A DNA stretch of 50,684 nucleotides from Microbulbifer halophilus (GTDB lineage Bacteria; Pseudomonadota; Gammaproteobacteria; Pseudomonadales; Cellvibrionaceae), in the NCBI RefSeq assembly GCF_026183675.1, contig NZ_JAPIVK010000007.1, positions 102,466 through 153,149 of the forward strand, read 5' to 3'. This document shows, piece after piece, positions 27,101 through 34,746 of the stretch. Both the position numbers and the translations under genes were made by a program. How positions within the stretch are numbered: the stretch's first letter is position 1; each line of letters opens with the position of its first letter. Under the pieces are notes generated by a model. The model ran no database searches. It was not told where the DNA came from and saw only the letters and a program-made list of their open reading frames with translations.

Positions 27101-27773
27101 GCTGATCAAGGTTCCCGGCAAGAAGGCACTCGAGCGCTTTGCGCGGCAGTCCGGACGCTGGCGCGAAACCCTGGGCGCTTTCCAACTGGGGATTCCCGTT
27201 TCAGACAAACAGACCCTGGCCCCGGAACTGCTGCGCCTGCTGGCCCTGCTGCGCTGGCGCGCCGACTTCCTTAAGCCCTCGAGCCGCTGGTATACCACCT
27301 TCCAGCGTTATATCGCGCTATTGACCGACAAGGTGCGGGCGCTGGGCGCCGATCCCTTTTCCGTCCCACCGTCTGCCAATCCCCGGCCCCCCGGCCACGG
27401 CAAACCCGGCGATGACGGCGGCGGCCCGACAGACGGCGGCGAGAGTGATGGCCCCTTCCTGGAACCGGGAGACGACGCCTGGCTGGACGACACCAAGGGT
27501 CTCTCGTCGCCCGACGATGCCGGTGCGAAGGCCTTCTCCGGCAAAGTCTCGGGCCTGCTCTACGATCACTTCGGGGATTTCGAGGGCTTTACCCTCGAAA
27601 ACTACGCCGGCAACCACAGCCGCTTCTTCAGCCGCGAACCGGCCATCATGGATCTCGCGATGATGGCGTGGCGCGAGCGGCATATAGTCACCGTCATCAC
27701 CGTAGCGGCGGAAAGCCGCCGCGTGCGGCGGTTGTTACTGCGGGGATATCCCGGCGGCAACGGAGGAAGCTGA
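24186..27773 (+). CDS. 1195-aa protein, function unknown, ThuA/GATase-like N-terminus
   Basis: A large, apparently cytoplasmic protein with no signal peptide or membrane span. The ATG at 24186 is preceded by GGGAGGG. Residues 1 to about 370 look like a Rossmann/class I glutamine-amidotransferase-like or ThuA-like domain: INVLIVLDGDYRF, LAYDVIWLFGHHGR, HAAIDAFMEAGGGIFATGDHD, and later GMGRIVTGATFHHYIDINLTG. The middle (about 380-900) is beta-rich and includes NVYNFAIARVRLNGE and DAHQCLVAQIEF...SQRNIAMS. A 40-residue Pro/Gly/Asp-rich linker near residue 1075 precedes a C-terminal domain of about 85 residues (SGKVSGLLYDHFGDFEGFTLEN...SRRVRRLLLRGY). No catalytic Cys nucleophile elbow is obvious, so amidotransferase activity is doubtful. 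It is monocistronic and GC-rich like the core. I do not know its function. Confidence 0.85.
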   Translation: MPINVLIVLDGDYRFSVHESEPYTGTQDFTYSTLVTTLESAGMSVTKGHRDTDVTADINDFDFSEQDLLAYDVIWLFGHHGRNQFPGSEVSSGNHLLTPEEHAAIDAFMEAGGGIFATGDHDSIGADTGGHIKRVRAMRTWFGAGDSQGDTLPAGFPRNHDVVGLEQADTVQGNPQGDYSGEDQPFRFFENQSDSVPQPITPSGSPAHPVLRRDGNDITVFPDHMHEGNTLGEDELAPFIDGGTLTDFPSLDGHLELPRVVATGQSFAQHSKFATGGDFLTPVLPSPKTVNTLSTYDGRTVGMGRIVTGATFHHYIDINLTGDSDIDTEDEFDLTGPDAAKGQGFGYPGAEETFSDIKAAYINITRWLARPRPRIELILERSTFSQDESIADGQFNGAFLVTVDGLKPDQFPGGGITTLSPSQTQLNNWAPELTPEDSTGISIVPTDIDSDDPALPARLQRFTFTYRVMVDADAAFEFGGEIRTLRLDAELDASGVSAPLADSAWFQLVKAANPFMLDLANDNEKHWLSSDIRVFTVVAGESKLGHMLPDAATPDQARSYLQSVLADLSPAQFENLPAAQAESQLSPFATTTVSNKNVYNFAIARVRLNGETVTADDVRVFFRIFTTQTTAALTFRRTGGDTPIDGTPTAGYKQTAGANPIALPGETAGGDEWLSFPMFATERAASPDGQSDGDNVKSIAPVEDSEVTTFFGALVDNNLDSPPYLPPSPGGGMAVSPASLLMDAHQCLVAQIEFSGTPIPDSARPSTSDKLSQRNIAMSAIANPGIDASRMALHTFEIDATPSPITDDYWPDELLLEWHGSVPDGTFTAVYIPTWQAAQVIELADRFYPRHELYELDEHTVAVPGGGIRYLPVPRHLKRQTGVLHVHFPLGVHKGERYDVSVRQVTYRDRAVERPKFEGRQISRAEALKLLASVQDSGEFREQLPRGAFHIGNDQVVVTDTKVFDMDGDSPVLIKVPGKKALERFARQSGRWRETLGAFQLGIPVSDKQTLAPELLRLLALLRWRADFLKPSSRWYTTFQRYIALLTDKVRALGADPFSVPPSANPRPPGHGKPGDDGGGPTDGGESDGPFLEPGDDAWLDDTKGLSSPDDAGAKAFSGKVSGLLYDHFGDFEGFTLENYAGNHSRFFSREPAIMDLAMMAWRERHIVTVITVAAESRRVRRLLLRGYPGGNGGS

Positions 27774-27799
27774 CCACGACCGTTTCCCCCCTGGGCGCG

Positions 27800-27915
27800 C
27801 CGAGCTCCAGCTCGGCATGCGGGCCGAAGGCCCGCCCCCGTAGGGTGCGCCGTGCGCACCGCCGGAAGCCTGGCAACGGTTTCTGGTTTCCCGGTGCGCA
27901 CGGCGCACCCTACGG
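27800..27915. repeat. Cluster of palindromes with 24-bp inverted repeat
   Basis: Three nested or adjacent dyads lie between convergent genes. These are ccgagct-cc-agctcgg (27800-27815), gcgggcc-gaa-ggcccgc (27819-27835), and a perfect 24-bp inverted repeat (27838-27861 and 27892-27915) with core gtagggtgcgccgtgcgcacc. The last matches a dispersed REP-type element known in many gammaproteobacteria. It can terminate transcription from both sides. Confidence 0.8.
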
Positions 27916-27950
27916 TCTCGCATTAGACGATCCCGCCAACACTGAAAAAC

Positions 27951-29348
27951 TCAGACACCCACAATCCGCGCCCGAAACTTACGCCCCTTCAACTTCCCAT
28001 TCGCAAGTTTCCCCAGCGCTTTTTTAGCCACCACCCGCTCCACCGCGACAAAGGTGGAAAAGTCGAACAACTGAATCTTGCCAATCTGAGCCCCATCGAT
28101 ACCGCCTTCACCGGTCAGCGCACCGACCACATCGCCGGCACGCACCTTCTGCTTCTTCCCGCCGTCGATCTGCAGCGTAGCCATCACCGGCCGGGAAGGC
28201 GCAAAGCCCCCGGGCAGCGGCGGAACTTCCTGCAATGTGATCGGCTGCTGCATCAACTCTTCCAGCCGCTCCAGCTTGTGGATCTCCTTCTTGCCAACCA
28301 GAGACAGCGCCATCCCCTTCTGCCCTGCCCGCCCGGTGCGGCCGACCCGGTGCACATGCACCTCCGGGTCCCGCGAGAGGTGGTAATTCACCACCACCGG
28401 CAGCTCTTCAATATCCAGGCCACGCGCGGCAACGTCCGTCGCCACCAGAATGGAAGCACTGCCGTTGGCAAACAGCGCCAGCGTGCGATCCCGGCTTTTC
28501 TGCTCCATGTCCCCGTGCAGTGCGAGCGCGGCAAAACCGGCGCGCTTCAGCGTCTGGGCCGCCTCTTCGGTTTCCCGCCTGGTATTGCAGAACACCAGCG
28601 CGGAGGAAACGTCGAAACCGGCCAGCAGCTGGTACAGCGCCGCGGGCCGCTCCTCGTTGTTTTCCACCCGGTAGTAATTCTGCTCGATCGTGCTCTGGCT
28701 ATGCGCCGCAGCCACTTCCACCTTCAGCGGATCTCGCAGCACCCTGGTTGCCAGTGCGTCGATGGTCCTGGGGTAGGTAGCGGAAAACAGCAATGTCTGC
28801 CGCCGCTGCGGCAGCGCCGCCAGAATCCGATCCAGCACCGCCTGGAAGCCCATATCCAGCATCCGGTCTGCCTCGTCCAGCACCAGCGTCTGCACCTCGC
28901 CCAGGTCCAGGTTGCCCTTGCGCAGATGATCCTCAATACGGCCGGGTGTACCCACCACGATATGGGCCCCGTGCCTGAGCGAACCGATCTGCGGCCCGAA
29001 CGGCATACCGCCGCACAGGGTCAGGATCTTGATGTTGTGAATGGCCCGCGCCAGCTTGCGCAGCTCCCGCGCCACCTGGTCCGCCAGCTCCCGGGTGGGA
29101 CACAACACCAGCGCCTGCACCCGGAACTGCTCTACCTGCAGTTTGTGCAGCAGGCCCAGACCAAAGGCCACAGTCTTGCCCGAGCCGGTCTTGGCCTGGC
29201 CGATCACATCCCTGCCCTCGACAATCGACGGCAACGCGGCGGCCTGGATTTCCGTCAGGCGGGTATAGCCGAGGTCCTCCAGGTTCTTGAGGAGGGGCTG
29301 CTGTAGTGGCAGGGACTGGAAATCGCGGGGGTGGTCGGAATCAGGCAT
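27951..29348 (-). CDS. dbpA: ATP-dependent RNA helicase DbpA
   Basis: DEAD-box helicase that acts in 50S ribosome assembly near 23S hairpin 92. The product is 465 aa from the ATG at 29348 (MPDSDHPRDFQSLPLQQPLLKNL); 22 extra upstream residues are possible but atypical. All helicase motifs are visible: Q motif TRLTEIQAAALP, AKTGSGKT, PTRELADQ, TPGR, DEAD, SAT, ARGLDIEELP and HRVGRTGRAGQKG. The C-terminal DbpA RNA-binding domain is present (VRAGDVVGALTGEGGIDGAQIGKIQLFDFSTFVAV), which separates it from other DEAD-box proteins. It converges with the 1195-aa gene over the palindrome cluster. Confidence 0.96.
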   Translation of the reverse strand: MPDSDHPRDFQSLPLQQPLLKNLEDLGYTRLTEIQAAALPSIVEGRDVIGQAKTGSGKTVAFGLGLLHKLQVEQFRVQALVLCPTRELADQVARELRKLARAIHNIKILTLCGGMPFGPQIGSLRHGAHIVVGTPGRIEDHLRKGNLDLGEVQTLVLDEADRMLDMGFQAVLDRILAALPQRRQTLLFSATYPRTIDALATRVLRDPLKVEVAAAHSQSTIEQNYYRVENNEERPAALYQLLAGFDVSSALVFCNTRRETEEAAQTLKRAGFAALALHGDMEQKSRDRTLALFANGSASILVATDVAARGLDIEELPVVVNYHLSRDPEVHVHRVGRTGRAGQKGMALSLVGKKEIHKLERLEELMQQPITLQEVPPLPGGFAPSRPVMATLQIDGGKKQKVRAGDVVGALTGEGGIDGAQIGKIQLFDFSTFVAVERVVAKKALGKLANGKLKGRKFRARIVGV

Positions 29349-29444
29349 TGTCAAAACAGGGACTCGGTTGGGGAATGGCGGCGTATTGTAGGCTCTACAG
29401 CACCCCCTGCCCATCTCAAGCCCCCTGTATCAGGATAGTGGCCG

Positions 29445-30641
29445 CTACAGTTTTATCTCAACATCGGCAATCACCGCATTGGCGGTATCGCGCGCAGTCT
29501 CGATATCATCGGCCCGCGCCAGGGCAACACCCAATCGGCGCTTGCCGGCGACTTCCGGTTTGCCAAACAGGCGCAGCTGGGTATCGGGGCGGGAGAGTGC
29601 GGCCTCCAGGTTGCCGAACTGTATCTGGGTGGAATTGCCCTCTACCAATAGAACCGACGAGGCCGAGGCGCGGTGCAGCTGGATATTGGGAATGGGCAGG
29701 CCGAGAATGGCGCGGGCGTGCAGAGCGAACTGGGAGAGGTCCTGCGAGATCAGGGTCACCAGGCCGGTATCGTGTGGCCGCGGCGAGACTTCACTGAAGA
29801 TTACATCGTCGCCTTTGACAAACAGCTCCACACCAAACAGGCCGCGGCCGCCGAGGTTATCGGTCACCGCTTTGGCAATCTCCCGGGCGCGATCCAGCGC
29901 CGCTGCCGACATGGTCTGCGGCTGCCAAGACTCCTGATAATCGCCATCGGCCTGACGGTGACCGATAGGCGCACAGAAACTGGTGACGATATTGCCACTG
30001 CCGTCATTGTGACGAACAGTAAGCAGGGTGATTTCGTAATCGAAGTCGACAAAGCCCTCGATAATCACTTTGCCCTTACCGGCACGGCCGCCCTCCTGTG
30101 CGTCGGCCCAGGCTTTCTCAATCTGTGAGGCATCGCGCACCAGGCTCTGGCCCTTGCCCGAGGAACTCATAATCGGTTTGACCAGGCAGGGAATGCCGAT
30201 CTCGTCGACAGCGGCCTTGAATTCCGCCTCGCCGGCAGCAAAACGGTAGCGGGAGCTGGGCAGCCCCAGGGTTTCCGCCGCCAGGCGACGGATGCCTTCG
30301 CGGTTCATGGTCAGTTGGGTCGCCCTCGCGGTGGGGACAATATTTACCCCCTCCCCTTCCAGCTCGGCCAGGGTGTCGGTGGCGATGGCTTCGATCTCCG
30401 GCACCACCAGGTGGGGCTGCTCCTGTTCGATCACCCCGCGCAGGGCATCACCATCGAGCATGTTGACCACATGGCTGCGGTCGGCCACCTGCATCGCCGG
30501 GGCCTTGGCATAGCGGTCCACCGCAATAACTTCGCAACCGAGACGCTGCAGCTCGATGACAACTTCCTTGCCCAACTCGCCGGCGCCGCAAAGCAGGACG
30601 CGGGTGGCGGTTGAAGAAAACGGGGTGCCCAGAGTAGCCAT
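29445..30641 (-). CDS. purT: Formate-dependent phosphoribosylglycinamide formyltransferase
   Basis: ATP-grasp enzyme that makes formyl-GAR from GAR, formate and ATP, a folate-independent step 3 of purine synthesis. The product is 398 aa. The N-terminal dinucleotide-like motif [21 protein letters not shown] is followed by [14 protein letters not shown]. The ATP-grasp core contains [12 protein letters not shown], and the Mg site is [25 protein letters not shown]. The C-terminal [14 protein letters not shown] and [16 protein letters not shown] segments are typical. The gene appears to be transcribed alone, 97 bp upstream of dbpA. Confidence 0.97.
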   Translation of the reverse strand: MATLGTPFSSTATRVLLCGAGELGKEVVIELQRLGCEVIAVDRYAKAPAMQVADRSHVVNMLDGDALRGVIEQEQPHLVVPEIEAIATDTLAELEGEGVNIVPTARATQLTMNREGIRRLAAETLGLPSSRYRFAAGEAEFKAAVDEIGIPCLVKPIMSSSGKGQSLVRDASQIEKAWADAQEGGRAGKGKVIIEGFVDFDYEITLLTVRHNDGSGNIVTSFCAPIGHRQADGDYQESWQPQTMSAAALDRAREIAKAVTDNLGGRGLFGVELFVKGDDVIFSEVSPRPHDTGLVTLISQDLSQFALHARAILGLPIPNIQLHRASASSVLLVEGNSTQIQFGNLEAALSRPDTQLRLFGKPEVAGKRRLGVALARADDIETARDTANAVIADVEIKL

Positions 30642-30738
30642 GGAATTTCTGCCTTATTGTGAATACTGCGCGGGATGTCGTGGAGCGAGGCGATTGTTGA
30701 TCGTCGGTGGAAGTGATCCGCTGGCGGGACCGCACAGC

Positions 30739-30887
30739 TGATCTCTCGCCGGCTGCCAGAATCGAGCTCGACCATTTTGTTGACGCCAACAAAATGGTCG
30801 CCGACCTCATGCCCGGAGACTTCGCAAGCCGTTTTTGCCTTGACCCTCGAAGCTTTCTGTCATGGCGTAGATCACATCATTGTTCAT
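30739..30887 (-). pseudogene. Decayed dinD/BRO-antirepressor-type fragment
   Basis: Within the 438-bp gap upstream of purT, the minus strand has a good ribosome site (aggaggggagg) before ATG at 30887. It reads MNNDVIYAMTESFEGQGKNG, the usual start of DinD-like proteins. This frame soon stops (RSLRA). A second piece in another frame, near 30800-30739, reads DHFVGVNKMVELDSGSRREI, matching the DinD block that normally lies well over 50 residues further on. The centre and the whole C-terminal part are missing, so this is an internally deleted remnant. The perfect 13-bp dyad at 30770-30799 is just the coding sequence for DHFVGVNKMV. The rest of the gap (30888-31080) shows nothing. Confidence 0.6.
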
Positions 30888-31080
30888 TTTCTAGCCTCCC
30901 CTCCTGGCATGACATTGAATTCTTTACGGGACAATTCCACACAGCGCTCCCGCTTTAATATCGGTACAGTCGGAAGCAGAGTAGAGTCCGCGAAGCTAAT
31001 GGCTACACTCAAAATTAACACAGTAGTGGCTTATATACGTCCGGCTATACCAATCGGGCTATGGGTGAAGTTTTTATTAC

Positions 31081-31927
31081 CTACTCGTCCCAAGCCGGCG
31101 CCTTGCGCTCGGCCTCCTCTTCGCGAACGTCATCGATGACGGCCATCAGGTCCTCGACATCGGCGCTGGTGGTGTCATGCTCGAAATGCCCGGTAAGGGC
31201 ACTGTCCGGGTGCAGTCTACCCGCCTCGTAAAGCGCCCAGATTTCCTTGCCGTACTCGGTAGTCAACAGCTCCGGGGCGAAGCGGCCGAAATAGGCGCGC
31301 ATATTGTCGACATCGCGCTCCAGCATCATGGCGGCGTTGTTGTTGCCGGCAGCATCCACCGCCTGTGGCAAATCGATGATCACCGGGCCTTGGCGGTCCA
31401 GCAGCACGTTGAACTCGGAAAGGTCGCCATGCACCAGGCCGGCACACAGCATGCGTACGACGTCGGCCATTACCTGGCCGTGGTAATCGCGGGCCTGCTC
31501 CGCGCTCAGCGTGACGTCATCCAACCGCGGGGCCGCGTAGCCCTCGTCGTCGGCCACCAGTTCCATCAGCAGTACGCCATCGACGAAGCCATATGGCTGG
31601 GGAACGCGCACGCCGGCCGACGCCAGCCGATACAGGGCATCGACCTCGGCATTCAGCCAGGCCTGCTCCTGCTCTTTCTGGCCGTAGCGGGTCTTCTTTC
31701 GACATCGCCCGCGCGCGGCGGCTGTTGCGCCCCTTGCGGCCTTCCTGGTACTGCACCGCCTGCTTGAAGCTGCGCTGCCTGGCCTCCTTGAAAACCTTGG
31801 CACAGCGCAGGTCGTCGCCGCTGCGCACCACATACACCTGCGCTTCCTTGCCGCTCATCAACTGGACAACGACTTCGTCGATCATGCCGTCGTCGACCAG
31901 CGGTTGTAATCTCTTGGGTACTTTCAT
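31081..31927 (-). pseudogene. RIO-type serine/threonine kinase, frameshifted
   Basis: Encodes a RIO1-like kinase in two frames. From ATG at 31927 the first part reads MKVPKRLQPLVDDGMIDEVV and contains GKEAQVYVVRSG and the ATP-binding Lys of CAKVFKEA, up to RRARAMSK. The frame is then lost, and the rest continues one base out as KTRYGQKEQEQAWLNAEVDAL with VHGDLSEFNVLL (catalytic loop) and VIIDLPQAV (metal Asp). Removing one A from the AAA run (plus-strand TTT at 31697-31699) restores one continuous protein of about 282 aa. This is either a real recent frameshift or a homopolymer sequencing error. All catalytic residues are otherwise intact. The cellular target of bacterial RIO kinases is poorly defined. 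Confidence 0.85.
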
Positions 31928-31999
31928 GGTTGCTGGCAATCAGCCCTCTCTGGTTCAGGTTCGAATGGCACTATGTGGAGAGCCGGTGGAGGAATTTTC

Positions 32000-32077
32000 G
32001 TAGGATGGGCAAAGCGAAGCGTGCCCATCAAGGCCGCGGAAGATGGGCACGTCGCTGCGCTCCTTTGCCCATCCTAC
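32000..32077. repeat. Imperfect inverted repeat, REP family
   Basis: The left arm (32000-32029) gtaggatgggcaaagcgaagcgtgcccatc and the right arm (32042-32077) are imperfect reverse complements; the right arm carries small insertions. The pair separates the RIO-kinase gene and the M14-like gene. A single arm of the same family occurs near 10000. Confidence 0.7.
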
Positions 32078-32141
32078 AAGGAAAGCCGGCTTATCTCAGT
32101 GCCATGCATCCTGTCGGCGCAGCCGCCGATTCTTGCCCCTC

Positions 32142-33065
32142 CTACCGGTGCGCCAGCGCGTAATCGATCGCCGCACACACCGCGGCAACCTGCGCGGTAT
32201 TGCATTGCTCGGGCGTCGCGCGGGGGCTGTCGGGGTAGACCTCGGTGGTGGTCTTGTAGGGGGCGTTGGTGATGCTGGCGCACAGGCCCAGCTGCTTGAG
32301 CGGGTACTGGATGACGCCCGGCGCGACCACCGGCGAGCCGATGATCTCGCCGTTGCCATCGGCCGGAGCGATATGGGTGACCTGCTCCACCGCCGCGATC
32401 ACGGCCTGCTGGAATTCGGGCTGCGGGTTCTCGCTGTCGTCGACCAGATAGAAGCCATCGGGAATCCCGCCCGGCTCGAACGGCTTGCCATCGCGGGCGG
32501 CCAGCGCGGGGCGGAACTCAGTTTCGTCAGTATCGGTAGTCTCGTGCAGGTCGATATGCAACAGCGCACGATCGCGAATGGGCGCCACCAGTCGCATCAG
32601 CGCCGCTGACTCCCCAGCCGGGCTGTCATCGTGGAAGGAGCGGTTCGGGTCGACCGCCTGCGGATTCCAGCGATGGATGCGCTCGTAGGCCCAGGGGCTG
32701 ACGCAGGGCGCGACCAGCAGGTTGACGCGGCCTGCGTAATCCGCGGCATGCTGATCGACGAACTGCAGTGCACCGTGTACACCGCTGGTTTCGTAGCCGT
32801 GCACGCCGCCCGTCACCAGCACCACCGGCAGGCCATCGCGCCAGTCGCGGGTGCGGATCGCCAGCAGCGGAAAGCTCTCGGAGCCGTATTCCAGACGGCC
32901 GTACTCTTCCACGTCGAAACGATCACGCAGGCGCTCGATCTTGCCTACCACCTCGGACTCATAGCTGCGCTGGCGGGTCTGTCGCGACAACCACTGGTTG
33001 CGCTCCGCCTCGCCCCAGGGCGTGCCGGGAGTGCCGATTGGATAGGATGCTGGGGCCGTATTCAT
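32142..33065 (-). CDS. M14-family metallocarboxypeptidase/deacylase
   Basis: A zinc hydrolase of the M14/succinylglutamate-desuccinylase-like superfamily, 307 aa. The HxxE zinc motif is in VTGGVHGYETSGV (about residues 90-100), followed by NLLVAPCVSPWAYE and RWNPQAVDPNRSF with the substrate-binding Asn-Arg. The third zinc His is in LLHIDLHETTDTDE. There is no signal peptide, so it is probably cytoplasmic. Relatives trim amino acids from peptides or deacylate small molecules, and the substrate is unknown. It starts with ATG at 33065. Upstream is the Fic-gene control region. Confidence 0.85.
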   Translation of the reverse strand: MNTAPASYPIGTPGTPWGEAERNQWLSRQTRQRSYESEVVGKIERLRDRFDVEEYGRLEYGSESFPLLAIRTRDWRDGLPVVLVTGGVHGYETSGVHGALQFVDQHAADYAGRVNLLVAPCVSPWAYERIHRWNPQAVDPNRSFHDDSPAGESAALMRLVAPIRDRALLHIDLHETTDTDETEFRPALAARDGKPFEPGGIPDGFYLVDDSENPQPEFQQAVIAAVEQVTHIAPADGNGEIIGSPVVAPGVIQYPLKQLGLCASITNAPYKTTTEVYPDSPRATPEQCNTAQVAAVCAAIDYALAHR

Positions 33066-33245
33066 TGCGCTTGTTCTCCGGTGATAAGCGAGGCAGGCAT
33101 TCTAACATTCGATCTGAAACATCGTGGGCAGGACACAAAACCAGCGTTTGCTCCGGGAACTGGCCCAACGGTGCGACGGCCTCGCCATCAATCCAACGGA
33201 TAGCGAATTTGACATGGAGGATATGTAAAGGCGCTGCGGTTTGAG

Positions 33246-33366
33246 TTTCTGACATACAAAAAGTCATATATCAAAAATGACCCGATTTCTGACATAACAC
33301 TTGCTTCCGGGCAAGAACCTGACATAAGATTCCCAATACGTCAAAAAACGCAGAGTTTCTGACATA
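33246..33366 (+). promoter_or_regulatory. Four phased TTTCTGACATA repeats before fic
   Basis: TTTCTGACATA occurs at 33246-33256, 33286-33296 and 33356-33366, and a degenerate copy (aacCTGACATA) at 33316-33326. The spacings are 40, 30 and 40 bp, so all lie on about the same DNA face. The last copy ends in the A of the fic start codon. Such an array is best explained as an operator for a self-regulating DNA-binding protein; the Fic C-terminal winged-helix-like region is a candidate. The M14 gene start lies 180 bp to the left. Confidence 0.7.
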
Positions 33367-34505
33367 TGAACATCGTGGATTTTCAGGCCGGTCGCTATGA
33401 ACAGCGCTACCAGTACCAGGCTTTCCTGCCGGAACCCATCTGCCATGAGTGGCTGATTGCCGACCCGGAACTGACGGACTTGCTGGGCCGGGCCGACCGT
33501 GCCCTGGGTGAGCTGAATGCCTTTAGTCAGTTGATTCCCGATGTCGACTTCTTTATCCGCACCTATGTGGCCAAGGAGGCAACTCAATCCAGCCGTATCG
33601 AGGGGACGCAGACCAATATCGAAGATGCCTTCAAGGCCGCTGACGACCTGAACCCCGAAGCGCGTGATGATTGGTCGGAGGTACAAAACTATATCCGCGC
33701 GGTGAACTATGCCATTGCCACGCTCGAGTCACTGCCACTGTCCATTCGCCTGCTACGGCAAACCCATGCCCAGTTGATGCTGGGCGTACGCGGTGAGCAA
33801 AAGTTGCCCGGTGAGTTTCGCAGCAGCCAGAACTGGATTGGCGTGAGCCTGAAAAACGCCGTATTCGTGCCGCCGCACCATGAGCATGTCCCAGACCTGA
33901 TGGGGGATTTGGAGAAATTCCTGCACGCCGACCAGTTTTTTGTGCATCCACTGGTGCGTATCGCCATTGCACACTACCAGTTTGAAACCATTCACCCCTT
34001 TCTGGATGGCAATGGCCGCCTGGGACGCCTGATGATCTCCCTGTACCTGGCGGCAGAAGGCTTGATGCATAAACCGGCGCTGTATCTGTCGGATTATTTT
34101 GAACGCAACAAAACCGCCTATGTGGATCACCTGATGGCGGTGCGCCAGGGAAACAAGCTGCGCGAATGGCTGGTGTTCTTCCTGTTTGGCATTGAAGAAA
34201 CTGCCCGCGCTTCTGCCAGCGTATTCCGCGCCATCATTGAATTGAAGCAGCGCATTGAACGCGACGTGCTACCGCGCTTCAGTACCCGGCGCCAGGACAA
34301 GGCGCACGAGCTGATACGCCAACTCTACGCCCAGCCGGTAGTGGATGTGAAATGGGCTACAGAGACGTTGGGCACTGCCACCAACACCGCCGCCGCCTTG
34401 ATCACCGACCTGGTTCAGGCAGGCGTATTGCTGGAAATTACCGGGCAAAACCGCAACCGGCTGTTTGTTTTTGACGAGTATTTGAGATTATTCAGGACAA
34501 CGTGA
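33366..34505 (+). CDS. Fic family protein (class II AMPylator-like)
   Basis: A 379-aa Fic-domain protein expected to transfer AMP (or another nucleotide-phosphate) to a protein hydroxyl. The catalytic motif HPFLDGNGRLGR is intact at residues 210-221. An N-terminal inhibitory helix carries the class II motif S-x-x-x-E-G at residues 75-80 (SSRIEG), so activity should be self-restrained. The N-terminal block (PEPICHEWLIADPEL) and the flap region (LPGEFRSSQNWIG) are as in SoFic-like proteins. The C-terminal 90 residues (IERDVLPRFSTRRQ...NRLFVFDEYLRLF) look like a winged helix. It starts at ATG 33366 inside the last TTTCTGACATA repeat. No separate antitoxin gene is adjacent. An IS66 remnant begins directly after its stop. 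Confidence 0.93.
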   Translation: MNIVDFQAGRYEQRYQYQAFLPEPICHEWLIADPELTDLLGRADRALGELNAFSQLIPDVDFFIRTYVAKEATQSSRIEGTQTNIEDAFKAADDLNPEARDDWSEVQNYIRAVNYAIATLESLPLSIRLLRQTHAQLMLGVRGEQKLPGEFRSSQNWIGVSLKNAVFVPPHHEHVPDLMGDLEKFLHADQFFVHPLVRIAIAHYQFETIHPFLDGNGRLGRLMISLYLAAEGLMHKPALYLSDYFERNKTAYVDHLMAVRQGNKLREWLVFFLFGIEETARASASVFRAIIELKQRIERDVLPRFSTRRQDKAHELIRQLYAQPVVDVKWATETLGTATNTAAALITDLVQAGVLLEITGQNRNRLFVFDEYLRLFRTT

Positions 34506-34746
34506 GGGCGGCAATATGGCTACTGCCGGTACTCAGGCGCTTGTACCAGACCACGAAGCCGTTGCGTTCCCAGTACAGCAGTTTGATCTTGTCCCGGCCG
34601 CGGTTGCAGAACACGAAGAGGACCTCCTGGGCCGGTGACAGTTCCATCTCCTGCTCGACCAGCGCCGCCAGGCCGTCGATGGACTTGCGCATATCCACCG
34701 GCGCCATGTACAAGTAGACCTGTGCCGACTGCCTTGGCCGCAGCAT
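34492..34746 (-). pseudogene. IS66 family accessory protein TnpB, 3'-truncated
   Basis: From the ATG at 34746 the product reads MLRPRQSAQVYLYMAPVDMRKSIDGLAALVEQE...EVLFVFCNRGRDKIKLLYWERNGFVVWYKRL, the standard IS66 TnpB sequence. Homology then ends and 12 foreign residues run to a stop at 34492. About 30 C-terminal residues of the usual 110-120 are missing. The ATG overlaps the tnpA stop (TGATG). It overlaps the end of fic on the other strand by 14 bp. Confidence 0.85.

Noticed and set aside
30770..30799. Perfect 13-bp dyad gaccattttgttg/caacaaaatggtc as an operator or terminator upstream of purT
   Set aside because: It is the coding sequence for DHFVGVNKMV of a dinD-type remnant, so the symmetry is incidental to codons; no T tract follows.
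32959..33255. Minus-strand frame MSETQTAAPLHILHVKFAIRW... before the M14 gene
   Set aside because: It overlaps the start of the M14 gene in another frame, has no ribosome site, and its ATG is simply part of a TTTCTGACATA repeat. A small remnant cannot be fully excluded.
33246..33366. The four 11-bp repeats as a CRISPR array or plasmid iterons
   Set aside because: Repeats are far too short with irregular 19-29 bp gaps and no cas genes; no replication gene is adjacent.
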